This document shows, piece after piece, positions 35,106 through 46,758 of a stretch of 64,000 bases of DNA. Below the pieces are notes generated by a model. That model made no database searches, was not told where the DNA came from, and saw nothing but the letters and a program-made list of their open reading frames with translations. The position numbers and the translations under genes are program-made. Position 1 is the stretch's first letter. Each line of letters opens with the position of its first letter. Source of the DNA: Hofstenia miamia (lineage: Eukaryota > Xenacoelomorpha > Acoela); assembly GCA_004352715.1 (NCBI GenBank), contig SCFE01000003.1:529793-593792 (forward strand), read 5' to 3'.

Positions 35106-36915
35106 GTGATGATGATAACTACTCGTTAGTGCAAACATCACGTGTTGTGACACTGCTCCATCAGTGATTAATGTTTCTGAACAATCACAAAGTTCTTGCT
35201 TTTACTTGTGACATTAGTGTATAATTCAGCTTTCAATTTCTGATAATCTAATAGCATTGTAAACAAAAAGATATTTGAGCTGTTATGTCGGTGCAAGTCA
35301 GGTCACCGCTTTTTTTCACAAAAAAAATTGTACTTGTTTCTCATTGGATTCTTGCTGATTGCAAAATTAGCAAATTATGAAATGACAAATAGCAATAAAA
35401 TAGTTTATGATAACAGCAAAATAATGCCAATAATGAAAAATTAGAAATTGATAGTGAATAGTAAAAAATATATGATTTTATAATATTTTTTAGAAATAAT
35501 ACTCAATTGACTCCAAATAAGGAGAAAAATTTAAGAAATTCTTTCCCTTTAGATGTTCATGATTCACTCAAATACATTGATATTGAAAAACTACAGAGAA
35601 TTTATTATTGAAGTTTGCTATGTACACATAAATGATGCACATAAATGGCAAACTAATTTTTATCTGAACCAATTGTGCAACAATACAACCGATAAGTAGT
35701 AAAAGTCAAAAAGTTATTTGGGAATCTTGTAAAACTTGCTGAAGTTACTGGTAATAATGGAAAATCAAATAGTAAAGAAAATTATAACAATTGAATTCTT
35801 CTACTAAGATCCTCAAAATTTTTGAATTTCTTAGTTACTTGCTTCTTCTGTGACAGCAGGAAGCGACAGTTTCCAAAATTCTAATGAAATTGTTCAAATT
35901 TATTTTCGCAAACTGAGTGTTTACAGTTCTTCTTACCTCTGAGCTTACAAATTTTCTGGAAGGTTTAAGGGAGAAAATTTTTTCCTATGTAGAAAAAAGT
36001 TTGATTAAATTATATTTGCTAGGTTTTGTTAGAGTCCACCACAACCGGGCAAATTTGTTTTCCAACTCATTGCAACTATGAATTAACAAATGTAACTACT
36101 AGGAATGTTATATTCTGCTTTTATTTCCAACTCGTCTACTTAAATCCTCCTGAATTGTATTTACATCAACAAGCCTAATTAATTCAATTTTTTATAGTAT
36201 CATATCTGGTGAGGATTCATTTATAATTGTGCATTTGTTAAAAATTTTTGTTTAAAATCACGTTAAAATATGCAATATATTTCATTCTTTATATATTTAG
36301 GGCTGAAGCAATGTCTATTATGTCCAAAGTTTTTCCATTTCAAGTAAATGACTATCAATACGATATCTTAGAAATATTGTACTAAAAATTGTGCAATACT
36401 TTGAAAATTAAACTTAAATTTTACAAATATATTTGAAAATTCCGCTTTTCTTTAATCGAAGTTATTGAAATTAATTCTGTTCGGTCCTAGAAAATTTTCT
36501 TTGGGGAGGGGGGGGCCTTTTAAATTTTTTTCCTAAAATAATTATTAAAGGATTGTTTATTTCGAAGATTTTCAAAATCTAATCATATCTTGCAAAAATT
36601 GCATTGATTTACGAGATTTTCTACAAAAATTTAAAACTTTATATTTATGGACATATCAGCTAGTCTTTTTAAGGCGACATTTATTCAAAGGAGAGTGAAC
36701 AATGTTTTGAAAAAACGGGTTTCTAACAAAGTATTCTCATAATGACCTTGAAAGGGGGAATAGAGGAGGCCGCCCCATTAAAACCGCGCCTGAAATCAAT
36801 TTGTTGATGCTGAAACACAGTTTTATAAGGGAATACAATAAATAAAAAAATATATTTCCACTATTTTCAATAGAAACCAGGCTCTTATAAAGTGATTATA
36901 AATTGACATATTTAG
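33820..36915. other. Intron 9 (3.1 kb)
   Basis: It holds a (GAT)n microsatellite (35067-35117). A minus-strand open frame near 34689-34895 is unassigned. No exon or transposon could be supported. Confidence 0.5.
35067..35117. repeat. (GAT)n microsatellite
   Basis: Trinucleotide run of about 50 nt with one GGT interruption. Confidence 0.95.
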
Positions 36916-37173
36916 CCCCTGTTCCGCCTATGATAACAATTATAAACCAACTTTGCAACAGTATTGAAGTAGAGTTTACTGAAAATTCATTTTCAACTAG
37001 CTTTGAAGCATGTGTCTTTAAGCTTGGAGACAGTGAATGCACACCATCATCAGTACCGGTGATTACACAGATATTTTCTGGCTTGGAAGCTAGCACTAGC
37101 TACAATGTAAAGTACATAGCAGTTTTTCATTCTGCACGAAGTGTTGCTGTTTTGGAAACAAATATAATGACTG
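36916..37173 (+). CDS. Exon 10: FN3-like module 10 (C-x8-C)
   Basis: The acceptor is TTTAG and the donor is ACTG|GTAAAC. The exon is 258 nt and phase 1-1. It begins A-P-V-P-P, contains Q-L-C-N-S-I-E-V, carries CVFKLGDSEC and ends I-M-T-G. It is closest to module 12 (Q-L-F-N-S-V-E-V, E-T-N-I-F-T-G). Its ending T-G without a preceding Tyr is shared only with module 12. Confidence 0.9.
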
Positions 37174-37533
37174 GTAAACTATATTTATTTTATACTGCTA
37201 TATACATGTATATATATATATATACTTTTAATATACATTTTAATAAATAAATCAAAATTTTTATTGATAAGGGAGAACCTGAAGGTTGATAACAGCGAGA
37301 TTAATAGTACGGAAGAAACCAAACGTTTGGTCGTAAATTTCAATTGATCATTAAAACTTAATTCAGAACTTCAAAGTAGATTAAAAAAGGTAGAAAGTCA
37401 CTAGCAATTTTACTTAAGAATATAGGGTTTCAATGAAAAACTTTTAAAGGAAATTGTCATATACACCAACTGTTATTTGCGGAGCAACGATTGAAAAGTT
37501 AAATTATACATCATCTAAAAACTTTTAATACGA

Positions 37534-37536
<3 letters not shown>

Positions 37537-37563
<27 letters not shown>
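37537..37563. repeat. (TA)n microsatellite
   Basis: TA run of about 27 nt. Confidence 0.9.
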
Positions 37564-37571
<8 letters not shown>

Positions 37572-38981
37572 TGTTTCATTGATTGTTATTGCCAAATACT
37601 ATTTTTTTCTCAAAATTAATGTCAATAAGAGAACCATGTGCCAAACACGTCTTCTCATCCAGTCCTATACTGAATCCGTCCGTCTTTAATTTTCCAGTAC
37701 ATTTGCTACTGATCATTAAAGTCCTTGCCCAGTATATTTATTTCTAGTCCCATAAATGAGGATAAATGTGTTATTGAACAATAATAATTTGATGATAGAT
37801 ATTATTCAACAGGTAAGTAACTGTTCAAAATTATATATATATATATAAATTTGAACAAACTAGTGATGTATTTATAATTGAAGAACATTTCCATTTAGAC
37901 TTTATAACAACCATTGTAAATAGATCATTAATTTTTTGCAGTTTATGCATATATCCTAAGCTTTGTGCTGCAATTAAAGAAATAATTTTGAGCATACATA
38001 TAAAGATAACACTAATTTTAAGGAGAAACTGCTGGTTGAATTTCTAAGAAGAAAAGTACAATGTATTTATTTCGTATATGCACTTGATTCATGGTATTTT
38101 GTACAGATGTGTGTACTGGAAGTGGAGCAGATTTTTGTGACCTGCCACACTGAGTTTGTGCTCTGCTCCATTTCTATTGTTTAACATCTGCCCCATATTA
38201 CCCCAAGCTTTGTGTTCTACAGCTCCAAATTGTACCACTAAAAAATTCTTGCTCCAAAAACGACTTGCGATGTCTTATTTCTCCATATTTGTTTGATGAA
38301 AATTTTCATAGCACTGCACCACACCACCATTGCCAAATATTTTTATTCCTTACTGTATAGAAGATACAAAATCATTTTTTCAAATGCCGTCTCATCTACT
38401 ACAACAAATAGGATTCTAATAACAAATATATTGAAATTACTATTAATACCCAAATACAAAATTTTAACTCAATGAAGTTAATATCTTTTGCAATATATTT
38501 ATTCAAAGATAATTGCACAGTCTATTGATGACAAATCCAGTGGCGGCGTGTGGCATTTTGTGTAGGGTGGACCACACTAAATGTAAAAGTGCAATATTCT
38601 TATATTTTTCATTTTCAACAAATATTACATTGATACATGAATAATTTTGCTCATCATTTTGGGTGAACTCAATCGTAAATACGATATAAAAAACGTAACA
38701 ATGAAATTCAAGGATCTCTCGACCACAGTATAAACAAAGTACAAACTTTTTAAACCAGGAACGAAAAATATAAAAATCTAGATTTTGAAGATGCTAATCC
38801 ATTTTCTCAGGACTGACATGACATTTAATATATTAGGCTTTGCTTTGTTTGTGTTTGTTTTGTTTGTACATATTTTCAGTGCAAGGCACTACATTGCTTA
38901 TTACAATAAAACCATCTTAAATTCAGTTTGAAAACATTATGATAAAACTATAGAACCCTGAATATCCTTAGCATTTATAAT

Positions 38982-39365
38982 TGAATTGCAAGAAAGTTGA
39001 AATAAGGATAAGGATAAGAAAGCGAAATTTAATAGTGTTTCCAAATCATAATGAAGTTGAGTTTCTTGGGTAGTATGCTATGGTTTGCTTTTGATCACAT
39101 TTATTCACTTGATACACCTCTTCGAGAGGCTCAACAGAAGAAAGGTATACGTTATTAATTTTTCATGCTATTCAAGAATTTTGAAGTTCAAGAAGGTTGA
39201 ATAGGGATTAGAAAGTGAAATTTCCAAATCATAATGAAGTTGAGGTTCTTGCAGTAGGATCTTAAGAAAAATTGCAATTGTATAATTTTGATCACATTTA
39301 TTCACCTGAGACACCTCTCCCGAAGTCTCATCAGAAGAAATGTCTACGTTTCTAATGTTTCAACT
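38982..39365. repeat. Imperfect tandem duplication, about 2 x 190-200 bp
   Basis: Unit 1 (from 38982) and unit 2 (from 39182) share, in the same order, CAAGAA(A/G)GTTGAA, TTTCCAAATCATAATGAAGT, TTGATCACATTTATTCAC and CAGAAGAAA. Identity is moderate, so this is an older local duplication. Confidence 0.75.
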
Positions 39366-40051
39366 AATTTCCTCATGTGTTAGATTGAGTCTATGAAAGT
39401 TCATTGCCTGCTGATTATAGATTAAAAAATTATTATGTTATTTGTAGTTGTCAGAAATAAATATTCAAAATACCATTTGAAATCCGTTTAGTAGAAAGCA
39501 AAAAAAATTTGAATATGGTCAATCATAAATGAAATATTGAATTATAAATTTTAAGAGTTCGAGAAGTTTCAATGGTTTTGATATGATCTTCATATAGTAT
39601 TTCTATAGTTTCTTGATATATTAACCTCAAATGTGTAGACAACATGCAATTCAACATTTTGTCAAAACAGTTAAAATAATCAAGAAGGCATTTGTCAGTA
39701 TTTTAGAAAATCGTAAAAAGGGTCGATCTTAGCATACTATATACTGTTTAATAGAGCAACACCAGGTGCAAGTTGTCTTCAGATTTAAAATTTTAGCTAT
39801 AATATTAAATGGGCTCAATATAAAAAACCATCCAAGATTTGGAAATATTTTACAAAGTAGGCCAATTTTTGTAGGCCATATAATTCGGTCAGTTTCTATC
39901 TGATCTTGAAGGTTATTGCACCATTCTATTTTTCATTGATAGATATAAAAATAAGGGTACATTTTCTTCCATTTGAAAAATTTTTATTGAGTCTATAAGT
40001 AAAATTTAAAAAATAGTTTATTTTTAAAAAGTGGTCAGCTTTGAGGAGATA

Positions 40052-40058
40052 NNNNNNN
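40052..40058. other. Assembly join (7 N)
   Basis: The 120 nt before the N run (39932-40051) are repeated after it (40059-40178), almost without change. This indicates two overlapping contig ends left unmerged. Confidence 0.9.
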
Positions 40059-40675
40059 TTCATTGATAGATATAAAAATAAGGGTACATTTTCTTCCATT
40101 TGAAAAATTGTTATTGAGTCTATAAGTAAAATTTAAAAAATAGTTTATTTTTAAAAAGTGGTCAGCTTTGAGGAGATAGGCGGTTGAAGTGACATTTAAT
40201 GTAGAGTAGTTAAAATAGCTCTTACCACCTTCTATAGGTAAGGTTATCAGCATGTTCAAAGGACATTTTAACGGGTTAATGGATATTTTCTCAGCCTATA
40301 TATGATAAAATATGACCCTAGCCAAACAGGTTTTTGACAATGAGATTTGTTAATAAATTTACGAATATCTTCACATTTAAGTAATTACATTGAAAATAAA
40401 GTTAATATTCTTTGTAATCTAACCAAATTCGATAGATTTTTGGCATTTATTTGAAGTGATTTTTTCATTAAAAAACCCCATTGTACATTTTCACACTGAC
40501 TTTTTAAGCATTTGATGAATTTTGACTCTACACCACAAACAATATCTTCATATTCAAGTTTTAATGTATCTGATAATGTTAGCTCATTAATGTATAGAAA
40601 AAACACTAAAAAAAAAAACACTTGCATAATGAATTAAACAATCTTAAGAAATCTCCTATGTCTGGCATTATTTAG

Positions 40676-40927
40676 CTCCATCTGCACCATCAGTAGCCAT
40701 TGAAGAGCAGACAAGTGATACTATAACATTTTCTCTTCAAAATACGTCTCAAACAACTGTATTTGAAAGCTGTTTTAATTTAACGAGTCTTGGAGCATGT
40801 GAGCTTACTGAAAGCTTAACTCGTCAATCATTTTCGAATCTAATACCAAGTGAAGTGTACACTCTAAGGCTTGCAGCCATCAACGAGGGTCTACGTAGCC
40901 CAGAAGCGACAAAAACAATTTACACAG
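40676..40927 (+). CDS. Exon 11: FN3-like module 11 (C-x8-C)
   Basis: The acceptor is TTTAG and the donor is ACAG|GTATGC. The exon is 252 nt and phase 1-1. It begins A-P-S-A-P, has S-L-Q-N-T-S, carries CFNLTSLGAC and ends I-Y-T-G. It is the closest relative of module 13, which shares A-P-S-A-P, Q-T-S-D, Q-N-T-S, C-F-N-L and A-I-N-E. Confidence 0.9.
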
Positions 40928-41853
40928 GTATGCTGAATTCTATTACTATTAATAACACACAAGTATTTATTAATGAATATGTTTTATTTCCCAGAATTCT
41001 ATGTTAGTATTCATAAACGAAACAAACCATCTTGTCAGTGCCAAAATTTTTTCGCATCTACCTAGAATTTTATTCAAAGTACATGTTGATTTACTTTTAA
41101 GCAACTTTGTGGTTCTATTTGCCTAATTTTTTCTTAACAATCACTGTTATGATAAGATTTTTGTTGATTTTCTAACATCAAATCTGCAAATTAATTCATA
41201 ACAGTAATTTCACTGGAGTTTTTGAATTACTTAAGTGAGAAAATATGCATTCATATTGAGAAATTGGTTGCCAACTATTTATATTTCACTAGTTAGTGTC
41301 TTTCGATAGATTTTATTCCCGACTACTACTATTATTTTTTAACTAAACTAAGTTTGTTAAGAGGCTCGTCATTTTTTGGTGTTGTCTCTATTTAAGCAAA
41401 AACTTTTCGAAATTTTGACACAGAAAACCCATTTGCATGACATTTTAGTCTCATCAACTTATGACACAACAAGCCATCAAGAACCACAAAAACATTTAGC
41501 ATGTCATTGTTGGTGAGCAATTTCTTTCAAGCTCGTATTTTAGATTAAAATTTTAAAGCAGAAATATAAAGAAAAATACATGTATTCATTTATTGATAAG
41601 TTGCATGCAAAAAATTATAGCAGCAAATCTTATTGCTAGATCTAATTTTTATACACAAACGATTTTAGAGCCATCTCATAAATGGATGAATATCATCAAA
41701 CATTAAAATTGATGATAAAAAATTTGAACTGCAATTGAATTTGGACCATAGATTCAATATTTATTTAAAAAAAATTTTAGCACCCCAGTACACACATGCG
41801 AATCATAATAACTCTATGCCAATACATATGCCCCTTACTATGTTTAAGTTTAG
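40928..41853. other. Intron 11 (0.9 kb)
   Basis: Nothing recognised beyond AT-rich intronic sequence. Confidence 0.5.
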
Positions 41854-42108
41854 CTCCTGATCCTCCTAAGATAATCATCACAAGCCAACTATTCAACAGT
41901 GTAGAAGTGACTTTCAAGGAAAGTTCAACTACAACAAGGTATGAGGCATGCATTTTTGAAAGTAGAGAAGCTGAATGCCTTCCAACTTCAGTTACTAATC
42001 CAAGCACATTCCCAGCTTTGTCGAGCAGCTCTAGCTATAATATTAAGTTCGTTGCAGTTTACCAAAATTTGAAGAGCAAACCAGTTGTTGAAACAAACAT
42101 TTTTACTG
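41854..42108 (+). CDS. Exon 12: FN3-like module 12 (C-x8-C)
   Basis: The acceptor is GTTTAG and the donor is ACTG|GTATAT. The exon is 255 nt and phase 1-1. It begins A-P-D-P-P, contains Q-L-F-N-S-V-E-V, carries CIFESREAEC and ends I-F-T-G. It pairs with module 10 as its duplicate. Confidence 0.9.
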
Positions 42109-42175
42109 GTATATTTTTCATAATTTGAATTTACTTATTAATTTTTCTTGAAGTTTTTATTAAAATGATATTTAG

Positions 42176-42427
42176 CACCATCTGCACCTACCATAACGAT
42201 TGAAAATCAAACAAGTGACTTGATAAAGTTCTCTTTGCAAAATACGTCCCATACAACTAAATTCGAAACCTGCTTTAATTTATCAACTACTGGAGTTTGC
42301 AAGTTTGCTGAAGCCTCAAATCCGCAAACATTTTCAAATTTATTTCCAAGTGATAAATACACAGTAAAAGCCGTAGCTATTAATGAAGAATTGAGAAGTT
42401 CTGAAACCATGAAGTCAATTTACACAG
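42176..42427 (+). CDS. Exon 13: FN3-like module 13 (C-x8-C)
   Basis: The acceptor is TTTAG and the donor is ACAG|GTAAGT. The exon is 252 nt and phase 1-1, and lies only 67 bp after exon 12. It begins A-P-S-A-P, carries CFNLSTTGVC and ends I-Y-T-G. It is the duplicate of module 11, so exons 10-11 and 12-13 look like one duplicated two-exon unit. Confidence 0.9.
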
Positions 42428-43042
42428 GTAAGTTTGATAATGTTACAGGGATTAAAGGAAGAAGCTTTGCTTACCATAAACTTATTTTATGACATGTTTT
42501 TTCTAAACTAAAAAAGGCTTGAAGTTGTTTTCTAAAAAATGTAGCGTTTTCTGTACACCATTGCCAACTAAATATATTATGTTGGCTATGATTGCACTAA
42601 GTTTATACTTAGTGCATTTTGAGTTTTAAAAATGTGTTTCTTGCTAAAATGAATCAAGCATTATTTCTTTGAAACTATTTAAAGTTTTGCATTTGATTTC
42701 CTATGCTGCAGCTTATGTTTAAAAGTTAAAACAAGGAAAACCGCATTTTTATAGGGTTGTTGAATAGCTTGTACTTTAAAATATGTTCACACTCGAGAAG
42801 CAACCCGTCATTGTCTTTTCGAACTACACCGCTCTCGCTAGAATTTAGAAACTAATAATAGGATGCAAATAATTACTTCAACCACAATGGAATCAACACA
42901 TCGTTATTGAGTGATTGTGTATCACTCTACATTATTCTATTTATTGCTGGAATCACATGTTTTAAATATAAATTACCTTAGAATTTATCGTCCAACTGAA
43001 ATATTTATGCTTATTGAACAATTGTAACATCTTAATGTTTAG
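42428..43042. other. Intron 13 (0.6 kb)
   Basis: Nothing recognised. Confidence 0.5.
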
Positions 43043-43297
43043 CACCTAATAAAACCATCGTTGAACATTTAATCCGAACGAATACTTCAATAGAAGTGTC
43101 ATATAAATCAAAAAGCTCTGCAGACGATTACAAAGTATGCATTTCCTTGAAAAGCAAACAAAGAAATTGCAACTATACTTCTGAGACCTCCCCTCATACA
43201 TTTGAGAATCTTTCGCCTGGGGAGGACTATGAAATCGAAGTGCAAGCCAGCTACAATGATGCAGTAGGTGAATCGACAGCTCTCATAGATTTCACAG
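43043..43297 (+). CDS. Exon 14: FN3-like module 14 (C-x9-C)
   Basis: The acceptor is GTTTAG and the donor is ACAG|GTAGTG. The exon is 255 nt and phase 1-1. It begins A-P-N-K-T and ends F-T-G. The cysteines are CISLKSKQRNC, one residue wider than in modules 1-13, with another Cys-free FN3 core (Y-E-I-E-V-Q-A-S-Y). Confidence 0.9.
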
Positions 43298-43363
43298 GTA
43301 GTGTTAATCATGAATACGTTTTTATCAATAAATTGATAATATTTTGTTAAACTGAATTCTTAG

Positions 43364-43618
43364 TTCCTGCTGTGACCATTATAAATATCGACAGCATCTC
43401 TACGACATCAATCAATTGCAGTTTCGTTGTGAAGAGCGGAAATGCTGATTACTATGAGGGAGAAGTGTACCTTGCATCTGCAAGTGCAAGTAGAAAAACT
43501 ACACTAACTTTCCCATATAGTTGGACAAATCTCATTCCGGGAGAGCAGTATATAATTGAAATTCATGCTATTTATAAAAACACAGTTGGTGCTGATGGTA
43601 CTGCTGTGCAGTGTACAA
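43364..43618 (+). CDS. Exon 15: FN3-like module 15, cysteine pair lost
   Basis: The acceptor is TCTTAG and the donor is ACAA|GTAAGT. The exon is 255 nt and phase 1-1, and lies 66 bp after exon 14. It begins V-P-A-V-T and has the F strand Y-I-I-E-I-H-A-I-Y. Where modules 1-14 have the cysteine hairpin it reads Y-Y-E-G-E-V-Y-L-A-S, with no Cys. It marks the transition to the canonical FN3 of exon 16. Confidence 0.88.
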
Positions 43619-43845
43619 GTAAGTTTTATGTTATCGAAAAAAACACTAATACAAATGAATACTCTCAAATATAAATTTGACTATTATATGTATAAATTTG
43701 AAGTATTTAATTTTTTGTATAATACTTTAGAGTGCACAAATCATATAAGCTAAAATCAACAGTTTTGTAGGGATGTGTACATTTTGTTTTGAAAGCAGTC
43801 TTAATCACGTTAGGTGAATATTTCCATTTACATAATATATTTTAG

Positions 43846-44115
43846 GTCCTCTTAATCCAAATACTATATCAGTTTCTGGCTTCAGCTGGAATAATATAAC
43901 TTTTAATTGGATACAACCCGCAGATAGCATCTATGATGGTTTCAGTGTGAGCTTATCTCCAGATGGCGGGGTGGTTTGGCCCATGATGGGAATTACCACT
44001 AAAGATGTGCCCTTTACTGTTAGTAATTTAGAAGAAGGCACTTCATATACAGTGCATGTTTCAACAACTTCATTTAAATGCACAAGCACCTCAATACAAT
44101 TCACACAAAAAACAA
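43846..44115 (+). CDS. Exon 16: canonical-like FN3 domain
   Basis: The acceptor is TTTTAG and the donor is ACAA|GTGAGA. The exon is 270 nt and phase 1-1. It encodes a more standard FN3 fold pattern: S-P-L-N-P at the start, the B-strand I-T-F-N-W-I-Q-P with its Trp, Y-D-G-F-S-V-S in strand C, and L-E-E-G-T-S-Y-T-V-H-V in E-F. It lacks the C-x8-C pair and is the last FN3 before the cadherin part. Confidence 0.88.
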
Positions 44116-44319
44116 GTGAGATTTTGTCATTTAATTCAAATAAGAGGCTTTTCTTAATTATATTTTCTTGAAATGACTACATTTTAATCCTCTATCTTAT
44201 GCTGTTTTAAAATTTTAGATGCCTCATTAGTTCAAAGGTTATGTTGATTTTTTTTGAATAAACGATCGCAGATTTTAGAAACTTTCTTGCTTAAGGTATA
44301 TTCTTAACTAACTTTTTAG

Positions 44320-44490
44320 AATGGCATGTAGAAATCAAAACGACACAATCCGAGATCAAAGTAATAGAAAGTTTAGACACTTCTGTAGATCAACTTTTGA
44401 TTACAATGATCATGGATGTCAACAACTTTCCACAATGGCAAATCGTATATCAAAATCCATTGGAAAATTTCAAAATTGATTTGATTACTG
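44320..44490 (+). CDS. Exon 17: linker and start of cadherin region
   Basis: The acceptor is CTTTTTAG and the donor is ACTG|GTATGT. The exon is 171 nt and phase 1-1. It encodes W-H-V-E-I..., a D-V-N-N-F-P-Q-W motif resembling the degenerate N-D-x-P-x-F end of an EC repeat, and the start of the next repeat ending F-K-I-D-L-I-T-G, which continues into exon 18. Confidence 0.75.
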
Positions 44491-44957
44491 GTATGTTATT
44501 CCAAAATGATCATAATGAATTGAAAATATCTTTAACTTAAATAATTATATTCGTCGAAATTGACACCCCAACAAAATTATGCGCCAAAAACTTTGAATTT
44601 GGTCATAACTCTTTAAATTCATTTGCTAACTCATAAAATTTAATTTTGTAATTCTGTTTTCTTTCTCTTGCCTATCTTTAAGCCTGCTGCTGATTTTGCA
44701 ACTTTTTTATTCCTTAATGTGTTTCTATTGGAACGCATCTACTGCTCCTTAAACTGATCGCATCACAGCTTATACGTTGTTGGTAAGCATGTTTTTTATC
44801 TAAGTCACACTCTCATTTTTATAATATACCTGCATCTATTCAATTGCAATTATTACATAAATTGAAAAGTTTTAAAACAATAAGTATATTTTGCATTTAT
44901 TATTAAATAACATTAAATCAAATAAAAAACTGCTTTGCATAAATGCACATACATATA

Positions 44958-44977
44958 GTATATATATATACATATAT

Positions 44978-45008
<31 letters not shown>
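44958..45008. repeat. (TA)n microsatellite
   Basis: TA run of about 50 nt with CA interruptions. Confidence 0.9.
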
Positions 45009-45009
<1 letters not shown>

Positions 45010-45547
45010 GCTTACAGCCAATCTGATTAATAAGACATAACCTAATCAATGATATTAATATATAATATATTTTGATTTTGAAATTTGACACAGCTCAAAA
45101 CGTTAATTGTTCAATTCAATGTCTATACCTTACTAGCTGTTTTTCTAGTTTGAAGTATATCAGGCGTAATACTGGACACCCAAAATTTCTCATATCCGCA
45201 CTATTAACTTAGAATTTTCAGAAATTTGATATCATCGCTATTTCGAGAATGTCACCAAATCTCAAAATTTAAGAATTTTTTGAAATCAATGAAATATTGT
45301 TTTTAACCAGTTTTGAATATACAACAGAAATTAAACGCACGCACAGGTCTGAAAGTAAATTTTCTCACATCGAAGCTAGTTTCCAACAAAAAATTGCCAA
45401 AACTCGCGTTTAACAGAATTTACAGAAAAGTATTGCTTGATCAATCCTTGTTTACAGCTTGTGCTGTTCGGATTAATTTGATCAGTACTATTTATAGATT
45501 CTATGGATAAATTTACAATATTAACAATATTGTATTATTTTGCAATA

Positions 45548-45573
45548 CATATATATATATATATATATATATA
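45548..45573. repeat. (AT)n microsatellite
   Basis: AT run of about 26 nt near the exon 18 acceptor. Confidence 0.9.
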
Positions 45574-45609
45574 GATTTTCTATTTTATTTCAGCGTTTAT
45601 ATGATTTAG

Positions 45610-45813
45610 GTGAAGTATTCCTAGTTGCCGAATCAAAGCTAGATTTTGAAGCTATATCCGTGAACCCAATGACAGTGGTTATCAAAGGATATGATATAGA
45701 GCCAAACGTTCCGGACTACCATGAGCTCAACATTGTTGTCGAGAATGTGAATGACATGAAACCGTCATGGGTAGATCCACCTTCAAACCTTTCAGTTAAT
45801 GAAAATTCAAAAT
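45610..45813 (+). CDS. Exon 18: cadherin EC repeat a (end) / b (start)
   Basis: The acceptor GATTTAG at 45603-45609 is preferred over the upstream TTTCAG, because only it joins in frame. The join reads I-D-L-I-T-G|E-V-F-L-V-A, the classic F-x-I-D-x-x-T-G-x-I of cadherins. The exon is 204 nt. It has LDFE, then V-V-E-N-V-N-D-M-K-P-S-W, the calcium-binding DxND-P motif, then V-N-E-N opening the next repeat. The donor is AAAT|GTAAAT. Confidence 0.82.
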
Positions 45814-45949
45814 GTAAATGAATACTTCTTGGAGGTCAAATCTGTCAAAATTTCTTAAATATTTTTACAGTTTTAATAATATATTAATTACTATCTCATT
45901 CGTTCTCAAAGTTTCATTCTGGAGTAACTCTAATTTCAAGGGACTCACC

Positions 45950-46560
45950 AGGTCCCAGGGAGTGTGAGAGCTTTTCTCAGTAATCTGCTGCTCCGAGCAG
46001 CAGTGCTGCCTTCTATACTACCGACCCTCTCAAGATTCCCAAACCAATCTCCTATATTTCTTACATATAACTTCCTATACCCTGCTTTCATATGATCTAA
46101 TTTCTCCAAGTCTTTCTTACATAGCCTACACTAATCACTTTTCTTAGTTATTTCGTCTAGGTGCTTCTTCACTCAGTTTGTCATTATTGCTTGCTCCTGT
46201 GCTGCCATTATCAGTGCTTCTCTCGTTGCTCCTGCCTTCTTTAGTCACTTGTTGCTCTCTCAGTAGCAATTTTCAGTTCATGTTGTTTGTATTTTTGCCT
46301 CTATTCTACTCTGGTATGCTTTCTTTCCCTCGTTATCTATTCTTATTTACCTCAACTTTATACTTATCTCCTGTAGTGACTCCCTCAGTTCATTCTTGCT
46401 CCATCTAACTACTCCTGCCGAGTATCTCAACAATGGCATTAGCGACGTATTAATTGCATTTGTACTGTTCTGCCCACTCAATGCTTACTTCTGTAGTCTC
46501 TTCCTTACCATCTTCTTGTATTCCTCCTTAGTGGTTTTCAAAGAGTTTGCTAAAAGGATG
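45950..46560 (-). pseudogene. LINE reverse transcriptase C-terminal remnant
   Basis: The minus strand reads EALIMAAQEQAIMTN, a stop where Trp is expected, VKKHLDEITK, then CRLCKKDLEKLDHMKAG. The C-x2-C...H arrangement is the zinc-knuckle-like tail of several animal LINEs. It is the same family as 15640-16700. It is broken by stops. Confidence 0.7.
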
Positions 46561-46758
46561 TGTAATACAAATGGGTCTATAATTTTTTGTGTTTCGGTTG
46601 TCACCTTTTTATGTATAGGAGTTATATCTGGAAATTCACAATCAATAATACATTGATTAAATGCGATTAATAATTGTTCACCAAAAATAGGAAAAAAACG
46701 TTTAATAATAAAAAATGGGAGATTATAAGAAGCGGTTGATTAGTTGGTATCAAGTTTC

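Larger units (their letters stand above)
37174..40675. other. Intron 10 (3.5 kb)
   Basis: It contains AT microsatellites (37537-37563 and shorter runs), an imperfect tandem duplication of about 200 bp (38982-39365) and an assembly join at 40052-40058. No exon was found. Confidence 0.5.
44491..45609. other. Intron 17 (1.1 kb)
   Basis: It contains TA microsatellites at 44958-45008 and 45548-45573, the latter just upstream of the acceptor. No other content is recognised. Confidence 0.5.
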
